Assembly: GCA_964643075.1 (NCBI GenBank)
Contig: CAZXQO010000013.1
Span: forward strand, 29,365 to 93,364
Source of the DNA: Desulfocucumis sp964643075
GTDB taxonomy: Bacteria; Bacillota; Desulfotomaculia; Desulfotomaculales; Desulfocucumaceae
Direction: 5' to 3'
DNA length: 64,000 bases
Each line of letters opens with the position of its first letter. Within the stretch, counting starts at the first letter, position 1. Positions 8,581-16,301 of the stretch are shown one piece after another. The notes beneath the pieces were generated by a model that was given only the letters and a program-made list of their open reading frames with translations, was not told the origin of the DNA and searched no databases. The position numbers were made by a program, and so were the translations under genes.

Positions 8581-9816
8581 ATGCTGGTAATTCAAAAATT
8601 TGGCGGCTCTTCAGTGGGCAAGCCGGAAAGAATACGTCGGGTTGCCAAAAGAGTAGTCGATACCAAGCGCCAGGGCAATGACGTAGTGGTGGTTGTTTCA
8701 GCCATGGGAGATACCACGGATGAACTTTTGGAATTGATGTACAAGGTTACCGATAACCCGCCTAAAAGAGAAATGGACATGCTGTTGTCCACCGGCGAGC
8801 AGATATCCATATCGCTACTATCTATGGCCATAAATGACCTTGGTGAAAAGGTCAAATCCCTTACCGGAGCCCAGGTGGGTATACGTACCGATAATGTTCA
8901 CACCAAAGCGCGGATCGTTGATGTGGACAGGGATAGAATGCAAAAGGAGCTGGCCGGGGGAAATATACTGGTGGTGGCAGGCTTTCAGGGCATAAACGAT
9001 GCCAACGATATTACCACCCTTGGCCGTGGGGGTTCCGACACCACGGCGGTTGCCCTGGCTGCCGCCCTCAACGCCGATGTTTGCGAAATTTTCACAGATG
9101 TGGACGGGGTATACACCACTGACCCCAGGGTTGTCCCGGAAGCACGCAAACTTAACACCATCACCTATGATGAGATGCTTGAGCTTGCTCACTTAGGAGC
9201 ACAGGTGCTGCACCCGAGATCAGTTGAATGCGCTAAAATATATGGTATACCCATACATGTGCGTAGTAGTTTTAACCATAATCCCGGTACACTAGTCAAG
9301 GAGGTAGAAAACATGGAAAAAGCTATGGTGGTGACGGGAGTCGCCCACGATATTAATGTGGCCAGAATCGGTTTATTTGACGTTCCGGACAAACCCGGCA
9401 TTGCCTGGCAGATATTCAGAGCCATGGCCGTTGAGAATATTAATGTGGACATGATCATCCAGAGCGCTATGAGAGATGATATTAATGATATTTCCTTTAC
9501 CGTGGGCAGGACGGATTTAAGAAAAACACTTGAGATTGTAGAAAACATCAAGGATGAGGTAAATATTAAATCATACAGCCACGATGAGGATGTGGCCAAG
9601 GTTTCTATCGTGGGGGCCGGCATGGTTACCAATCCAGGGGTGGCGTCACTGATGTTCGAAGCTTTAGCCCAGGAAAGCATTAACCTGGAGATGATATCTA
9701 CCTCAGAAATAAAAATATCCTGCATTGTAAAAAGCACACAGGCAGAAAAAGCAGTGCGGGCCCTCCATAAAAAATTCAACCTTGACCAGGAACAGCCGTG
9801 TGATTGCTGTAGCTAA
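8581..9816 (+). CDS. lysC: Aspartate kinase
   Basis: A 411 aa aspartokinase, first enzyme of the Lys/Thr/Met/diaminopimelate branch. Visible: KFGGSSV at residues 5-11, the substrate region STGEQIS around 65, TLGRGGSDTTAVALAAAL around 145, and two C-terminal ACT domains from about residue 265 (PGIAWQIF, then MVTNPGVASLMFEAL), typical of feedback-regulated monofunctional enzymes. The three pathway genes hom-thrB-lysC run together, and a strong terminator follows. Confidence 0.95.
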   Translation: MLVIQKFGGSSVGKPERIRRVAKRVVDTKRQGNDVVVVVSAMGDTTDELLELMYKVTDNPPKREMDMLLSTGEQISISLLSMAINDLGEKVKSLTGAQVGIRTDNVHTKARIVDVDRDRMQKELAGGNILVVAGFQGINDANDITTLGRGGSDTTAVALAAALNADVCEIFTDVDGVYTTDPRVVPEARKLNTITYDEMLELAHLGAQVLHPRSVECAKIYGIPIHVRSSFNHNPGTLVKEVENMEKAMVVTGVAHDINVARIGLFDVPDKPGIAWQIFRAMAVENINVDMIIQSAMRDDINDISFTVGRTDLRKTLEIVENIKDEVNIKSYSHDEDVAKVSIVGAGMVTNPGVASLMFEALAQESINLEMISTSEIKISCIVKSTQAEKAVRALHKKFNLDQEQPCDCCS

Positions 9817-9818
9817 GC

Positions 9819-9860
9819 AGCATAATAAAAACCCTCTTGCGGGAGGGTTTTTATTATGCT
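9819..9860. terminator. Bidirectional terminator between lysC and the apgM-like gene
   Basis: A long perfect hairpin: AGCATAATAAAAACCCTC, loop TTGC, and its exact complement. A and T runs within the stem allow it to serve both convergent genes. Confidence 0.9.
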
Positions 9861-9921
9861 GTGGAAGCGCAACAAATTCATTTTTCAGCCATTGCCGGTG
9901 CTACGCAGTGGCAATGGCGGT

Positions 9922-11142
9922 CTATCTAAAGAACTGGTCCCTTATAAATTTATCCATTAAAGTGTATCCGTCATTAATGAGCGTCATGCCACCAGCCGCA
10001 GCGTTTTTCTCGTCGTATCTGACGTCCCTTAAGACCCCCGCTGTTTTGGCGCAGACAGCAAAGGGCACTGGATCTGTGGCGTGGGTCATGGTGCACATGG
10101 GGGTGGGGTGATCGGGTAAAACCATCAGGCGGTAATCTTCAAATTCCTCCATCCCTCCCATCAGAGTTCCGATGACCTTTTCATCGATTTCTTCGATGGC
10201 CTTCAGCTTGGTCTGCAAATCTCCCTGGTGGCCTGCCTCATCGGGCGCCTCAATATGGATGTAAACAAAATCGTTGCCCTGGCGCAATGCGCCAAGGGCT
10301 GCCAGAGCCTTGCCCCTGAAGTCGGTGTGGATATTTCCCGTGGCGCCATGAACGTCAACTACCTCAAGTCCCGCACAGATACCTATGCCTCTGATTAAGT
10401 CCACCGCTGATATGACTGCTCCCCGGATGCTGTATTTGTCTGTAAATTTTGGCAGAAACGGTCTTCTGCCCTGGCCCCAGAACCAGAGGGAGTTCGCCTG
10501 GTTTATACCCTTTTCCTTTCTGGCTGTATTCACCGGATGATTGGATAATATTTTGTTGCTCTTTTTCATTATATCCAGTAATATAGCAGCGCCTTCTTCT
10601 CTGGGCAGGTGGTCCGTGATGGTCTTCCCGGATATATCGTGTGGAGGTGTCAACACTGTGGAGGTGGTGGCGTCTGACCACACCATCAGGTGCCGGTAGC
10701 TCACCCCCGCGTAATATTTTTTATCGATATCACCCAGCTTGCGGTTAACTTCGGCAATTAACTCCCGGGCTTCCAGGGTAGAAATTTCCCCGGCGCTGTA
10801 GTCCACCATGGATTTATTTTCATACTCCCCCTCCTCAGAGAGGGTAACCAGGTTGCAGCGAAAGGACACGTCTTGCTCCTCCAACTGAACCCCCATGCTG
10901 ACAGCCTCCAGCGGGGACCTTCCTGTATAATATTTAACCGGATCGTAGCCCATCACCGAAAGGTTGGCTACATCGCTACCCGGTGGAAAATTATCCGGTA
11001 CGGTTCTGACAAGTCCAATCATGCCCCTGGAAGCTATAAAATCCATGTTGGGTGTACGGGCATATTCCAGCGGCGTTCGGTTGCCCAGCTCCGGGCAACC
11101 GTAATCGGCCATGCCGTCACCCAATATAATTACGTATTTCAT
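9922..11142 (-). CDS. ApgM-type cofactor-independent phosphoglycerate mutase or homoserine kinase
   Basis: A 406 aa member of the alkaline-phosphatase superfamily, archaeal-type (COG3635). Visible: MKYVIILGDGMADYG at the start with the metal-binding Asp, PPGSDVANLSVMGYDP around residue 55 with the catalytic Ser, HIEAPDEAGHQGD around 280 and LPDHPTPMCTMTHATDPVPF around 330 with metal ligands. Some members of this family near threonine genes have been assigned as homoserine kinases, and this gene faces hom-thrB-lysC, but a GHMP thrB is also present, so the activity is open. The frame extends to 11196; ATG at 11142 behind GGGAGAG gives the family N-terminus. Confidence 0.85.
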   Translation of the reverse strand: MKYVIILGDGMADYGCPELGNRTPLEYARTPNMDFIASRGMIGLVRTVPDNFPPGSDVANLSVMGYDPVKYYTGRSPLEAVSMGVQLEEQDVSFRCNLVTLSEEGEYENKSMVDYSAGEISTLEARELIAEVNRKLGDIDKKYYAGVSYRHLMVWSDATTSTVLTPPHDISGKTITDHLPREEGAAILLDIMKKSNKILSNHPVNTARKEKGINQANSLWFWGQGRRPFLPKFTDKYSIRGAVISAVDLIRGIGICAGLEVVDVHGATGNIHTDFRGKALAALGALRQGNDFVYIHIEAPDEAGHQGDLQTKLKAIEEIDEKVIGTLMGGMEEFEDYRLMVLPDHPTPMCTMTHATDPVPFAVCAKTAGVLRDVRYDEKNAAAGGMTLINDGYTLMDKFIRDQFFR

Positions 11143-11369
11143 GCTTAATCTCTCCCTTAGGGAATTATTAACTGACGGTTTATCACGGTAGTACAATTTT
11201 TTAATTTCTCCCTCTGTCTTGATATTCCTTTTCTCTTCACAAAGAAGAAAATATATTCAATAAAACGAACTGGGAATATTTTAGGAAACAGACTGGGGCT
11301 TACCTTTCAATTCAGGACAGGGGTAATGTAAAGCGGTTAACATGGAACAATTAATACTGGACAAAATAA

Positions 11370-11413
11370 AGCGTAACGTACAACTGTACATTTGCTCGGC
11401 AGTGAAATATAAT
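11370..11413 (+). promoter_or_regulatory. Promoter and possible operator of merR
   Basis: TGTACA (11385-11390) and TATAAT (11408-11413) are 17 bases apart and fit -35/-10 elements. An inverted repeat GTACA-AC-TGTAC (11378-11389) overlaps the -35, preceded by AGCGTAACGT (11370-11379). The same 10-mer recurs at 11893-11902 upstream of htpX. Confidence 0.5.
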
Positions 11414-11441
11414 AGAATTCGAGGTGAGCATAATTGGGAAG

Positions 11442-11876
11442 TTGAAAAAGTATAAGATTGGTGAGATAGCCGAACTTGCAGGGGTAAGCAGAAGAACCAT
11501 AGACTACTACACCAACCTTGGCCTGCTAAACCCTCTTCGTTCAGAAAGCAATTACAGATATTACCCGGAAGAAGCACTGGTACGCTTGAAAATGATTGAA
11601 AGTATGAAAGCCCAACGGCTGACCCTGGAGGAAATCAGGACAAGAATTGACAGCCCTGTGTCGGTTGAAGAAAAGCATAATGTGGAAACGGCAAACATTG
11701 ATTTTTTCAAAGAACACCTGGGACAACTGGAAAGACAGCTTTCCCGGCTGCAGCCCGTCGTGGCTGGTATGAAGCCTGGTCAGGCCACCGATGTAACGAA
11801 GCAAATATTGCTCCAGAGTATGACTCTTGTCCACACGCTGATTGTATTAATAAACGAAATGACACAAACCATATAG
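11442..11876 (+). CDS. MerR-family transcriptional regulator
   Basis: About 144 aa. The N-terminal winged HTH is clear: KIGEIAELAGVSRRTIDYYTNLGLL, followed by the wing region YRYYPEEALVRLKMI. A coiled-coil helix follows (residues about 75-110). No Cys or His cluster is seen, so this is not a metal-sensing MerR. The start is uncertain: GTG 11424 overlaps the GAGGTGAG ribosome site, TTG 11442 is somewhat far from it, and an ATT codon at 11433 has the best spacing. htpX follows on the same strand after 72 bases, suggesting that it responds to envelope or protein-folding stress. Confidence 0.85.
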   Translation: MKKYKIGEIAELAGVSRRTIDYYTNLGLLNPLRSESNYRYYPEEALVRLKMIESMKAQRLTLEEIRTRIDSPVSVEEKHNVETANIDFFKEHLGQLERQLSRLQPVVAGMKPGQATDVTKQILLQSMTLVHTLIVLINEMTQTI

Positions 11877-11892
11877 ATTACACTGCTAAAAC

Positions 11893-11902
11893 AGCGTAAC
11901 GT
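11893..11902 (+). promoter_or_regulatory. Second copy of AGCGTAACGT upstream of htpX
   Basis: The 10-mer AGCGTAACGT is identical to that at 11370-11379 in front of merR. One exact copy before each gene of the pair suggests a shared operator, possibly for the MerR protein. The flanking bases differ. Confidence 0.4.
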
Positions 11903-11948
11903 CTTACAGTAAAGACCCGGCAAAATATTATTTAGGGGGTAAAAATAG

Positions 11949-12791
11949 ATGAACACTTTAAAAGCCTGGCTTTTGATGGGTGCGCTTACAATTTTACTGG
12001 TTTTAATGGGGAACGCTTTCAACGGGAGTTCGGGCGCAGTTACTTTTTTCCTGATAGCCATGGCGATGAACTTTTTTGGCTACTTCTTCAGCGACAAGAT
12101 TGCCATTAAGATGACAGGTTCGTACCCTGTTTCCGAGGCTGAAGCTCCGGATCTTTACGCCATAGTGGGGAGGTTGTCCCAGCGTGCCGGCATTCCCATG
12201 CCCAAACTCTTCGTGACTCCGTCCGACCAGCCTAACGCCTTCGCCACCGGGCGCAATCCCGGGCATGCCGCTGTGGCCGTAACTGAAGGAATTATGCGTA
12301 TATTGAATCGCTCAGAGGTTGAAGGGGTGCTAGCTCATGAATTAGCCCATGTAAAAAACAGGGATGTATTGGTGGGCACCATCGCTGCCGCCCTGGCCGG
12401 CGCTATTAGCATGATTGCCAATGTATTTCAGTGGGCGGCTATATTCGGCATAGGCAGGGGGGACGATGATGAGGGAGGCAGTATGATCGGAGGTCTGGCT
12501 ATGGCTTTACTCGCGCCTATAGCGGCAATGATTATTCAGCTTGCCATATCCCGCTCCCGGGAATATCAGGCCGACGCCACCGGCGCTCATATAGCAGGTT
12601 CCACGGAGGGGCTGTCCAATGCACTGCTGAAGCTGGAATCAGCTGCGCGCCGTATTCCTATGCAGGTTAGCCCGGCAGCATCCCACCTGTTTATTGTAAA
12701 TCCCCTCTCCGGGGCATCCTTAATGAAGCTGTTCAGCACTCACCCGCCTATTGAGGAAAGGGTGGCCAGGCTTAGGGGCATGAGATTGTAG
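11949..12791 (+). CDS. htpX: Membrane zinc metalloprotease HtpX
   Basis: A 280 aa M48-family protease that degrades misfolded membrane proteins. Visible: two hydrophobic segments at the N-terminus (about residues 5-50), HELAH zinc motif near residue 130 in EVEGVLAHELAHVKNRD, further membrane segments around 150-200, the third ligand region SREYQADATGAHIAG around 205, and FSTHPPIEERVARL at the C-terminus. Length and motif order are typical. ATG start with an AGGGGGT ribosome site. A terminator follows. Confidence 0.95.
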   Translation: MNTLKAWLLMGALTILLVLMGNAFNGSSGAVTFFLIAMAMNFFGYFFSDKIAIKMTGSYPVSEAEAPDLYAIVGRLSQRAGIPMPKLFVTPSDQPNAFATGRNPGHAAVAVTEGIMRILNRSEVEGVLAHELAHVKNRDVLVGTIAAALAGAISMIANVFQWAAIFGIGRGDDDEGGSMIGGLAMALLAPIAAMIIQLAISRSREYQADATGAHIAGSTEGLSNALLKLESAARRIPMQVSPAASHLFIVNPLSGASLMKLFSTHPPIEERVARLRGMRL

Positions 12792-12832
12792 GTTTGTATT
12801 AAAAGAAATATCTTAGCTTCATAGAAGCATTG

Positions 12833-12867
12833 AAAATCCCCCTGGTTGATAAGACCAGGGGGATTTT
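12833..12867. terminator. Terminator after htpX
   Basis: AAAATCCCCCTGG, a short loop and CCAGGGGGATTTT form a strong hairpin with A/T flanks, serving htpX and the convergent gene at 12870. Confidence 0.9.
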
Positions 12868-12869
12868 CA

Positions 12870-13331
12870 TCAGGTGTTTTTGTTGTTGTTAATCATTTCT
12901 TTTCTATCCATTCGGTTCAGAATATCATTCATGTTTACATAAACAAACAGGAAGCACGTAGCAACGGCAAATGCAAGAAACACTTCCTCATGAACCATTT
13001 TTTTGCTGTACAGCACATAAGACCCTGCGGTTAGTAGCAATGCAATCAGCAGCGGTATGACAGAAAATATTAAGAAGAAGAAATAGCATTTGCCGATGCT
13101 GTTTGTAAGGGTTTGTCCATTTTTATGCAATGCAATAAACATGCTATCCTTTTCTGCCCGCTTGAAAATGGACTGTAGCTCCCCCGGTGCGAAATCAAAT
13201 TGTCCCGTGATGGTGTAAGAGGTATTGAGTTCATCATAGCGTTTTTTAATCATTTGCCTGCCAAACAATTTCAAATACTTTTCCAGAACTCTTTCAGAAA
13301 ACTCTATACTGGTAATTATCATTTTATCCAT
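12870..13331 (-). CDS. Small membrane protein of unknown function
   Basis: A 153 aa protein that I do not recognise. The first about 85 residues are soluble and mixed-charge (MDKMIITSIEFSERVLEKYL onward, with RQMIKKRYDELNTSYTITG), followed by two strongly hydrophobic segments at about residues 83-105 and 115-137 and a short charged tail. ATG at 13331 with GGGGTG seven bases upstream is preferred over the ATG at 13346. It is alone between two terminators (12833 and 13468). Confidence 0.6.
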   Translation of the reverse strand: MDKMIITSIEFSERVLEKYLKLFGRQMIKKRYDELNTSYTITGQFDFAPGELQSIFKRAEKDSMFIALHKNGQTLTNSIGKCYFFFLIFSVIPLLIALLLTAGSYVLYSKKMVHEEVFLAFAVATCFLFVYVNMNDILNRMDRKEMINNNKNT

Positions 13332-13467
13332 ATTATTACACCCCATGTTAAGACAATTTCTTTAAGGAGCCATTTTGTATAATGATTATATTCGCTCATG
13401 CAAGTTTGTGCAACTAGTCACAATAAACTTGTAATATTCTGAATTTATTGTATTAATAAACAATTAT

Positions 13468-13504
13468 GCAAAAAAGCAACTCTACAGAGAGTTGCTTTTT
13501 TGCA
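13468..13504. terminator. Terminator upstream of the CBS-GGDEF gene end
   Basis: GCAAAAAAGCAACTCT, loop ACAG, and AGAGTTGCTTTTTTTGC. A and T runs on both sides. It separates the small membrane protein gene from the cyclic-di-GMP cluster, whose last gene ends at 13586. Confidence 0.85.
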
Positions 13505-13585
13505 TGTTTACCTGATATGTCAGTCGAGCCGATGGGTTTGTAGTAATCAGCGATTATGCCTTAAAATATTGAGTTACTTTAAACA

Positions 13586-14422
13586 TTAGACAGTAAGATA
13601 CTTGACTCCCATTGACTTTGCTCTGGTTGATGCAAGACTGGCTTTATTTATCAGGTTTTCAACAACATTTTTCTGTCTTACGGTATTTCTGTTGTACTTG
13701 CGTTTCCCTCCGCTTATACCTGCAGAAACCGTGACTGGAAACCCCGTTTTAATTGTATGATCAGCTATATTGTCGATGATTCCTATGATTAATTCTTCCG
13801 CCTGCCGGGTCTTTTTGGAGGTGACGACAACGAATTCATCACCTCCATACCTGCATACGTAATCATTGTCGTCGTTCACATATTCCTTAAGGATGCCGGC
13901 TATAATTTTAAGGCAGTTATCACCGTTGACATGTCCGTATTTTTTGTTGAATTCACCGAAGCTATTTATATCAAGCAGGATTACACTTATTTCGTTTCCT
14001 GCCTCTAATAGCTTGGTAGCGATCATGTATATAAAAGAAGAATTGTAAATGCCGGTAAGGTGGTCAGATAATTGGCTGACATATTTAATAATCTTCTTTT
14101 TGGTTACTATGCCAACAATTTTTTCTTTTTCCGCTACCGGGAGTCGCTCTATTTTGTGCGCCTTCATTAATTCGGCCACATCCCAGGTAGTGTCTAACGG
14201 GGAACAGCAGACTACCTTTTTAGTCATGGCATCAGCTACTATTCTATTGGGATGGTTGAGGCGAATGTCTCTTGAAGTGATAATTCCTGAAAGCCTGTTT
14301 CCTTCAACAACGGGCAAACCGCCTATATTGTTTTCCTGCATGTATTCGGCAGCGAATAAAACACTTTTATCCGGGTGAATGGTAAGAACCGGGTTAGTCA
14401 TAATATCCTTTACTTCTAGCAT
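13586..14422 (-). CDS. CBS-pair diguanylate cyclase
   Basis: A 278 aa protein. Residues 1-115 form two CBS domains (VKDIMTNPVLTI, then VADAMTKKVVCC), which in other proteins bind adenine nucleotides. Residues 125-278 form a GGDEF domain with the intact signature CRYGGDEFVVVTS near residue 193, so it is expected to make cyclic di-GMP from two GTP. No membrane segment is seen, so nucleotide sensing in the cytosol is the likely input (inference). It is the third gene of a minus-strand cluster whose first gene follows a cyclic-di-GMP riboswitch. Confidence 0.9.
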   Translation of the reverse strand: MLEVKDIMTNPVLTIHPDKSVLFAAEYMQENNIGGLPVVEGNRLSGIITSRDIRLNHPNRIVADAMTKKVVCCSPLDTTWDVAELMKAHKIERLPVAEKEKIVGIVTKKKIIKYVSQLSDHLTGIYNSSFIYMIATKLLEAGNEISVILLDINSFGEFNKKYGHVNGDNCLKIIAGILKEYVNDDNDYVCRYGGDEFVVVTSKKTRQAEELIIGIIDNIADHTIKTGFPVTVSAGISGGKRKYNRNTVRQKNVVENLINKASLASTRAKSMGVKYLTV

Positions 14423-14442
14423 TAAAAAAACCAGCTTCCCGT

Positions 14443-14802
14443 TTAAATAATAAGTTCCTTATAGACAGTAATTGTCAAATCCAGTTTTGCCTTTAGCAGG
14501 GTTTTTTCAATATTTATTTTGAGTGCTTCCTCTAACAAGTTATCGAGCAAGAGGTCTTTAGATATCCATCTAAATAGAGATGTCCTCACAGCAACGGCCT
14601 CAACCGGCCCGTCGTCAAATAAAATTAATTCGTACTGCTCGGGAGCAAGTGCATCAACCATTCTTCTCACTGCTTCCGGTCCTATGGGAGCACGTCGGCC
14701 AATTACCAGAACGTCTTGCATCGGCGGCAGTTCGAATTCTGAAAAGCGAATATTCATTTCGGCCTTTCTTTTACTCGAAGCCTTCTTGCTAATGTCGTTC
14801 AT
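14443..14802 (-). CDS. 119 aa protein of unknown function in the cyclic-di-GMP cluster
   Basis: I recognise no family. It starts with a charged Lys/Ser/Arg-rich segment (MNDISKKASSKRKAEM), then a possible alpha/beta fold with MQDVLVIGRRAPIGPEAVRR, ELILFDDGPVEAVAV and two C-terminal helices. No membrane segment, Cys cluster or known nucleotide motif is seen. The ATG at 14802 is preceded by GAAAGG. It sits 32 bases after the HD-GYP-like gene and 20 bases before the CBS-GGDEF gene, so it is very probably co-transcribed and may be a partner or adaptor of the two (inference). Confidence 0.65.
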   Translation of the reverse strand: MNDISKKASSKRKAEMNIRFSEFELPPMQDVLVIGRRAPIGPEAVRRMVDALAPEQYELILFDDGPVEAVAVRTSLFRWISKDLLLDNLLEEALKINIEKTLLKAKLDLTITVYKELII

Positions 14803-14834
14803 GTTATAATTACCTTTCTTTCGGGGTATAACCA

Positions 14835-15428
14835 TTAAGTAAAAGGGGTAATAGGGTGAAAGTTACTGGAAGTTTTTTTGATAAGATTAATGATGCACGT
14901 TTCAAATTGCTCAACTAATTCAGGAGAAAACTGCAGGCCTTTATTTTTATTTAACTCATGCAAGGTTTCGAACAGTGTTTTTGTTTTTTGATATGGCCTG
15001 CTGGTGGTCATAGCGTCAAAAGCGTCGGCTATAGTCACAATTTGCGCTGGCTCAGGTATTTCATTTCCATTCAGACGCTCATAACCGGCTCCGTCCCAGC
15101 GTTCGTGATGATATAGAATTATAGGCAATATGCTTTGGTAACCATTAAAATTCTTTATTAATTCTGAGCCGATAAGCGTATGTTTTTTCACAATAGCAAA
15201 CTCTTCTTCTGTTAGTCTGCCCGGCTTGTTTAATAATTTTTCTTGTATTTTGGTTTTACCTATGTCATGAAGTAAAGCCCCGATGGCAAGTGCTTGTATT
15301 CTTTCGTTGTTGTATCCTATATATTCGGCGAGTCTTACCGATAAATAAGATACATTATATGAATGCGCGCGCAGTTCACCGGGAAAAATATCTACAATGT
15401 TTTTTGCCAACTCACTATCAAGTTTCAT
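14835..15428 (-). CDS. HD-GYP-like putative cyclic-di-GMP phosphodiesterase
   Basis: A 197 aa single-domain HD protein. Visible: LAIGALLHDIGKTKI around residue 62 with the HD pair, KKHTLIGSELI around 93, HHERWDGAGYERLNG around 120 and IADAFDAMTTSRPYQ around 147. This is the HD-GYP arrangement, but the GYP triad reads GYE. Activity on cyclic di-GMP is therefore likely but not certain. ATG at 15428 has an AGGAG site that can pair with an upstream CCTACTC. A type I cyclic-di-GMP riboswitch lies in the leader. Confidence 0.85.
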   Translation of the reverse strand: MKLDSELAKNIVDIFPGELRAHSYNVSYLSVRLAEYIGYNNERIQALAIGALLHDIGKTKIQEKLLNKPGRLTEEEFAIVKKHTLIGSELIKNFNGYQSILPIILYHHERWDGAGYERLNGNEIPEPAQIVTIADAFDAMTTSRPYQKTKTLFETLHELNKNKGLQFSPELVEQFETCIINLIKKTSSNFHPITPFT

Positions 15429-15474
15429 GTTACTCCTACTCTTAGGCGTGTGTGCATCGAATGATGGGAGTAGG
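15426..15474 (-). promoter_or_regulatory. Anti-ribosome-site hairpin before the HD-GYP-like gene
   Basis: On the minus strand, CCTACTC (15474-15468) can pair with GAGTAGG (15441-15435), which overlaps the first part of the AGGAG ribosome site. This may be the expression platform of the upstream riboswitch, acting on translation. The link between the two is inferred from position only. Confidence 0.45.
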
Positions 15475-15494
15475 TTATACAGCAAAAAACACTG

Positions 15495-15606
15495 TCTCTA
15501 CCGCAGCCTGGCAATCGTAACGGTAATGAAGAAGATTGTAATGCTTTACCGTTTTAGACCCATGGCTTTGCGCCCTACTCTTTCGATGGTAGTTTGCCTT
15601 TGCGAA
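15495..15606 (-). ncRNA. Cyclic-di-GMP-I (GEMM-I) riboswitch aptamer
   Basis: Read on the minus strand, the leader contains the conserved segments of the class I cyclic-di-GMP aptamer in order: CGCAAAGGCAAAC (15604-15592), a stem capped by a GAAA tetraloop, GGGCGCAAAGCC, then a variable arm (ACGGTAA ... TTACCGT pairs) and GCCAGGCTGCGG at the 3' end (about 15512-15501). This matches the known GGCAAAC / GAAA / GCAAAGCC / GCCAGG pattern. It precedes a cluster of cyclic-di-GMP turnover genes, implying feedback. A TTGTAA-18-TATAAT promoter is visible just upstream (about 15635-15665). Confidence 0.9.
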
Positions 15607-15728
15607 ACAGATTTATAATGTTACATTAAATATTATAAAACCATATGTATACATATTACAACAAAAATAAACCGTCAATATAATTATTTTGTCAAATAAT
15701 TATATTGCGTGGGATTTGATGTTAATAA

Positions 15729-16058
15729 ATGTTGAAAAAAACTGTAGGGAAAAACATACGCGCAATCAGAAAACTAAAGGGTTTTTCTCAGGGTGAGCTT
15801 GCTGTTCGTGCAGGTTTTACACCATCTTATTGGGGATACCTTGAAAGAGGTCAGAAAAACCCTTCTGTAGAGCTTGTTGAGAAAGTAGCGGCAGCTCTTG
15901 AGATTGAACCGTATATTTTATTTGTCGATTCATCCCCAGGAAATCTTCCTTCAGAAATAACACTGTTGTTCTATATAATTAGCAGCATGGGCCAAATACA
16001 CATGAAATTTATACAGGATGTTTTAAACGCGTATATTAAGGCGCATAAAATACAGTAA
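15729..16058 (+). CDS. XRE-type HTH transcriptional regulator
   Basis: A 109 aa protein with an N-terminal Cro/C1-type HTH (residues about 7-62): VGKNIRAIRKLKGFSQGELA, then RAGFTPSYWGYLERGQKNPS. The C-terminal 45 residues are predicted helical and carry no known sensor motif. It is divergent from the cyclic-di-GMP cluster across a 300 bp gap that holds the riboswitch and AT-rich promoter DNA. The ribosome site before the ATG is weak. Its target is not evident. Confidence 0.85.
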   Translation: MLKKTVGKNIRAIRKLKGFSQGELAVRAGFTPSYWGYLERGQKNPSVELVEKVAAALEIEPYILFVDSSPGNLPSEITLLFYIISSMGQIHMKFIQDVLNAYIKAHKIQ

Positions 16059-16198
16059 TAGAGGAAGCCAATAATAGTTTTTTAGAGTGTATCGTGTAAA
16101 AACAAGCTGGACAGGTTTAGTTAAATGCCAGGGTCGGGCTCAATCCCGGAAGAAATCCTTGATTGAAATTAAGATCAACACAATGTAACGTAACGATT

Positions 16199-16226
16199 AA
16201 GAAGGCACGGTTGGGGCCTTCTTTTA
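16199..16226 (+). terminator. Terminator after the XRE regulator
   Basis: AAGAAGGC, a 9-base loop and GCCTTCTTTT form a hairpin with a short T run. The rest of the gap 16059-16301 shows no gene. Confidence 0.7.
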
Positions 16227-16301
16227 GTTCGGTTAAAGTATGCTATAATGGAACACAGCATTGAAATGGTAAAAATTATACTGCAAAAATAGGTGATATA
16301 G

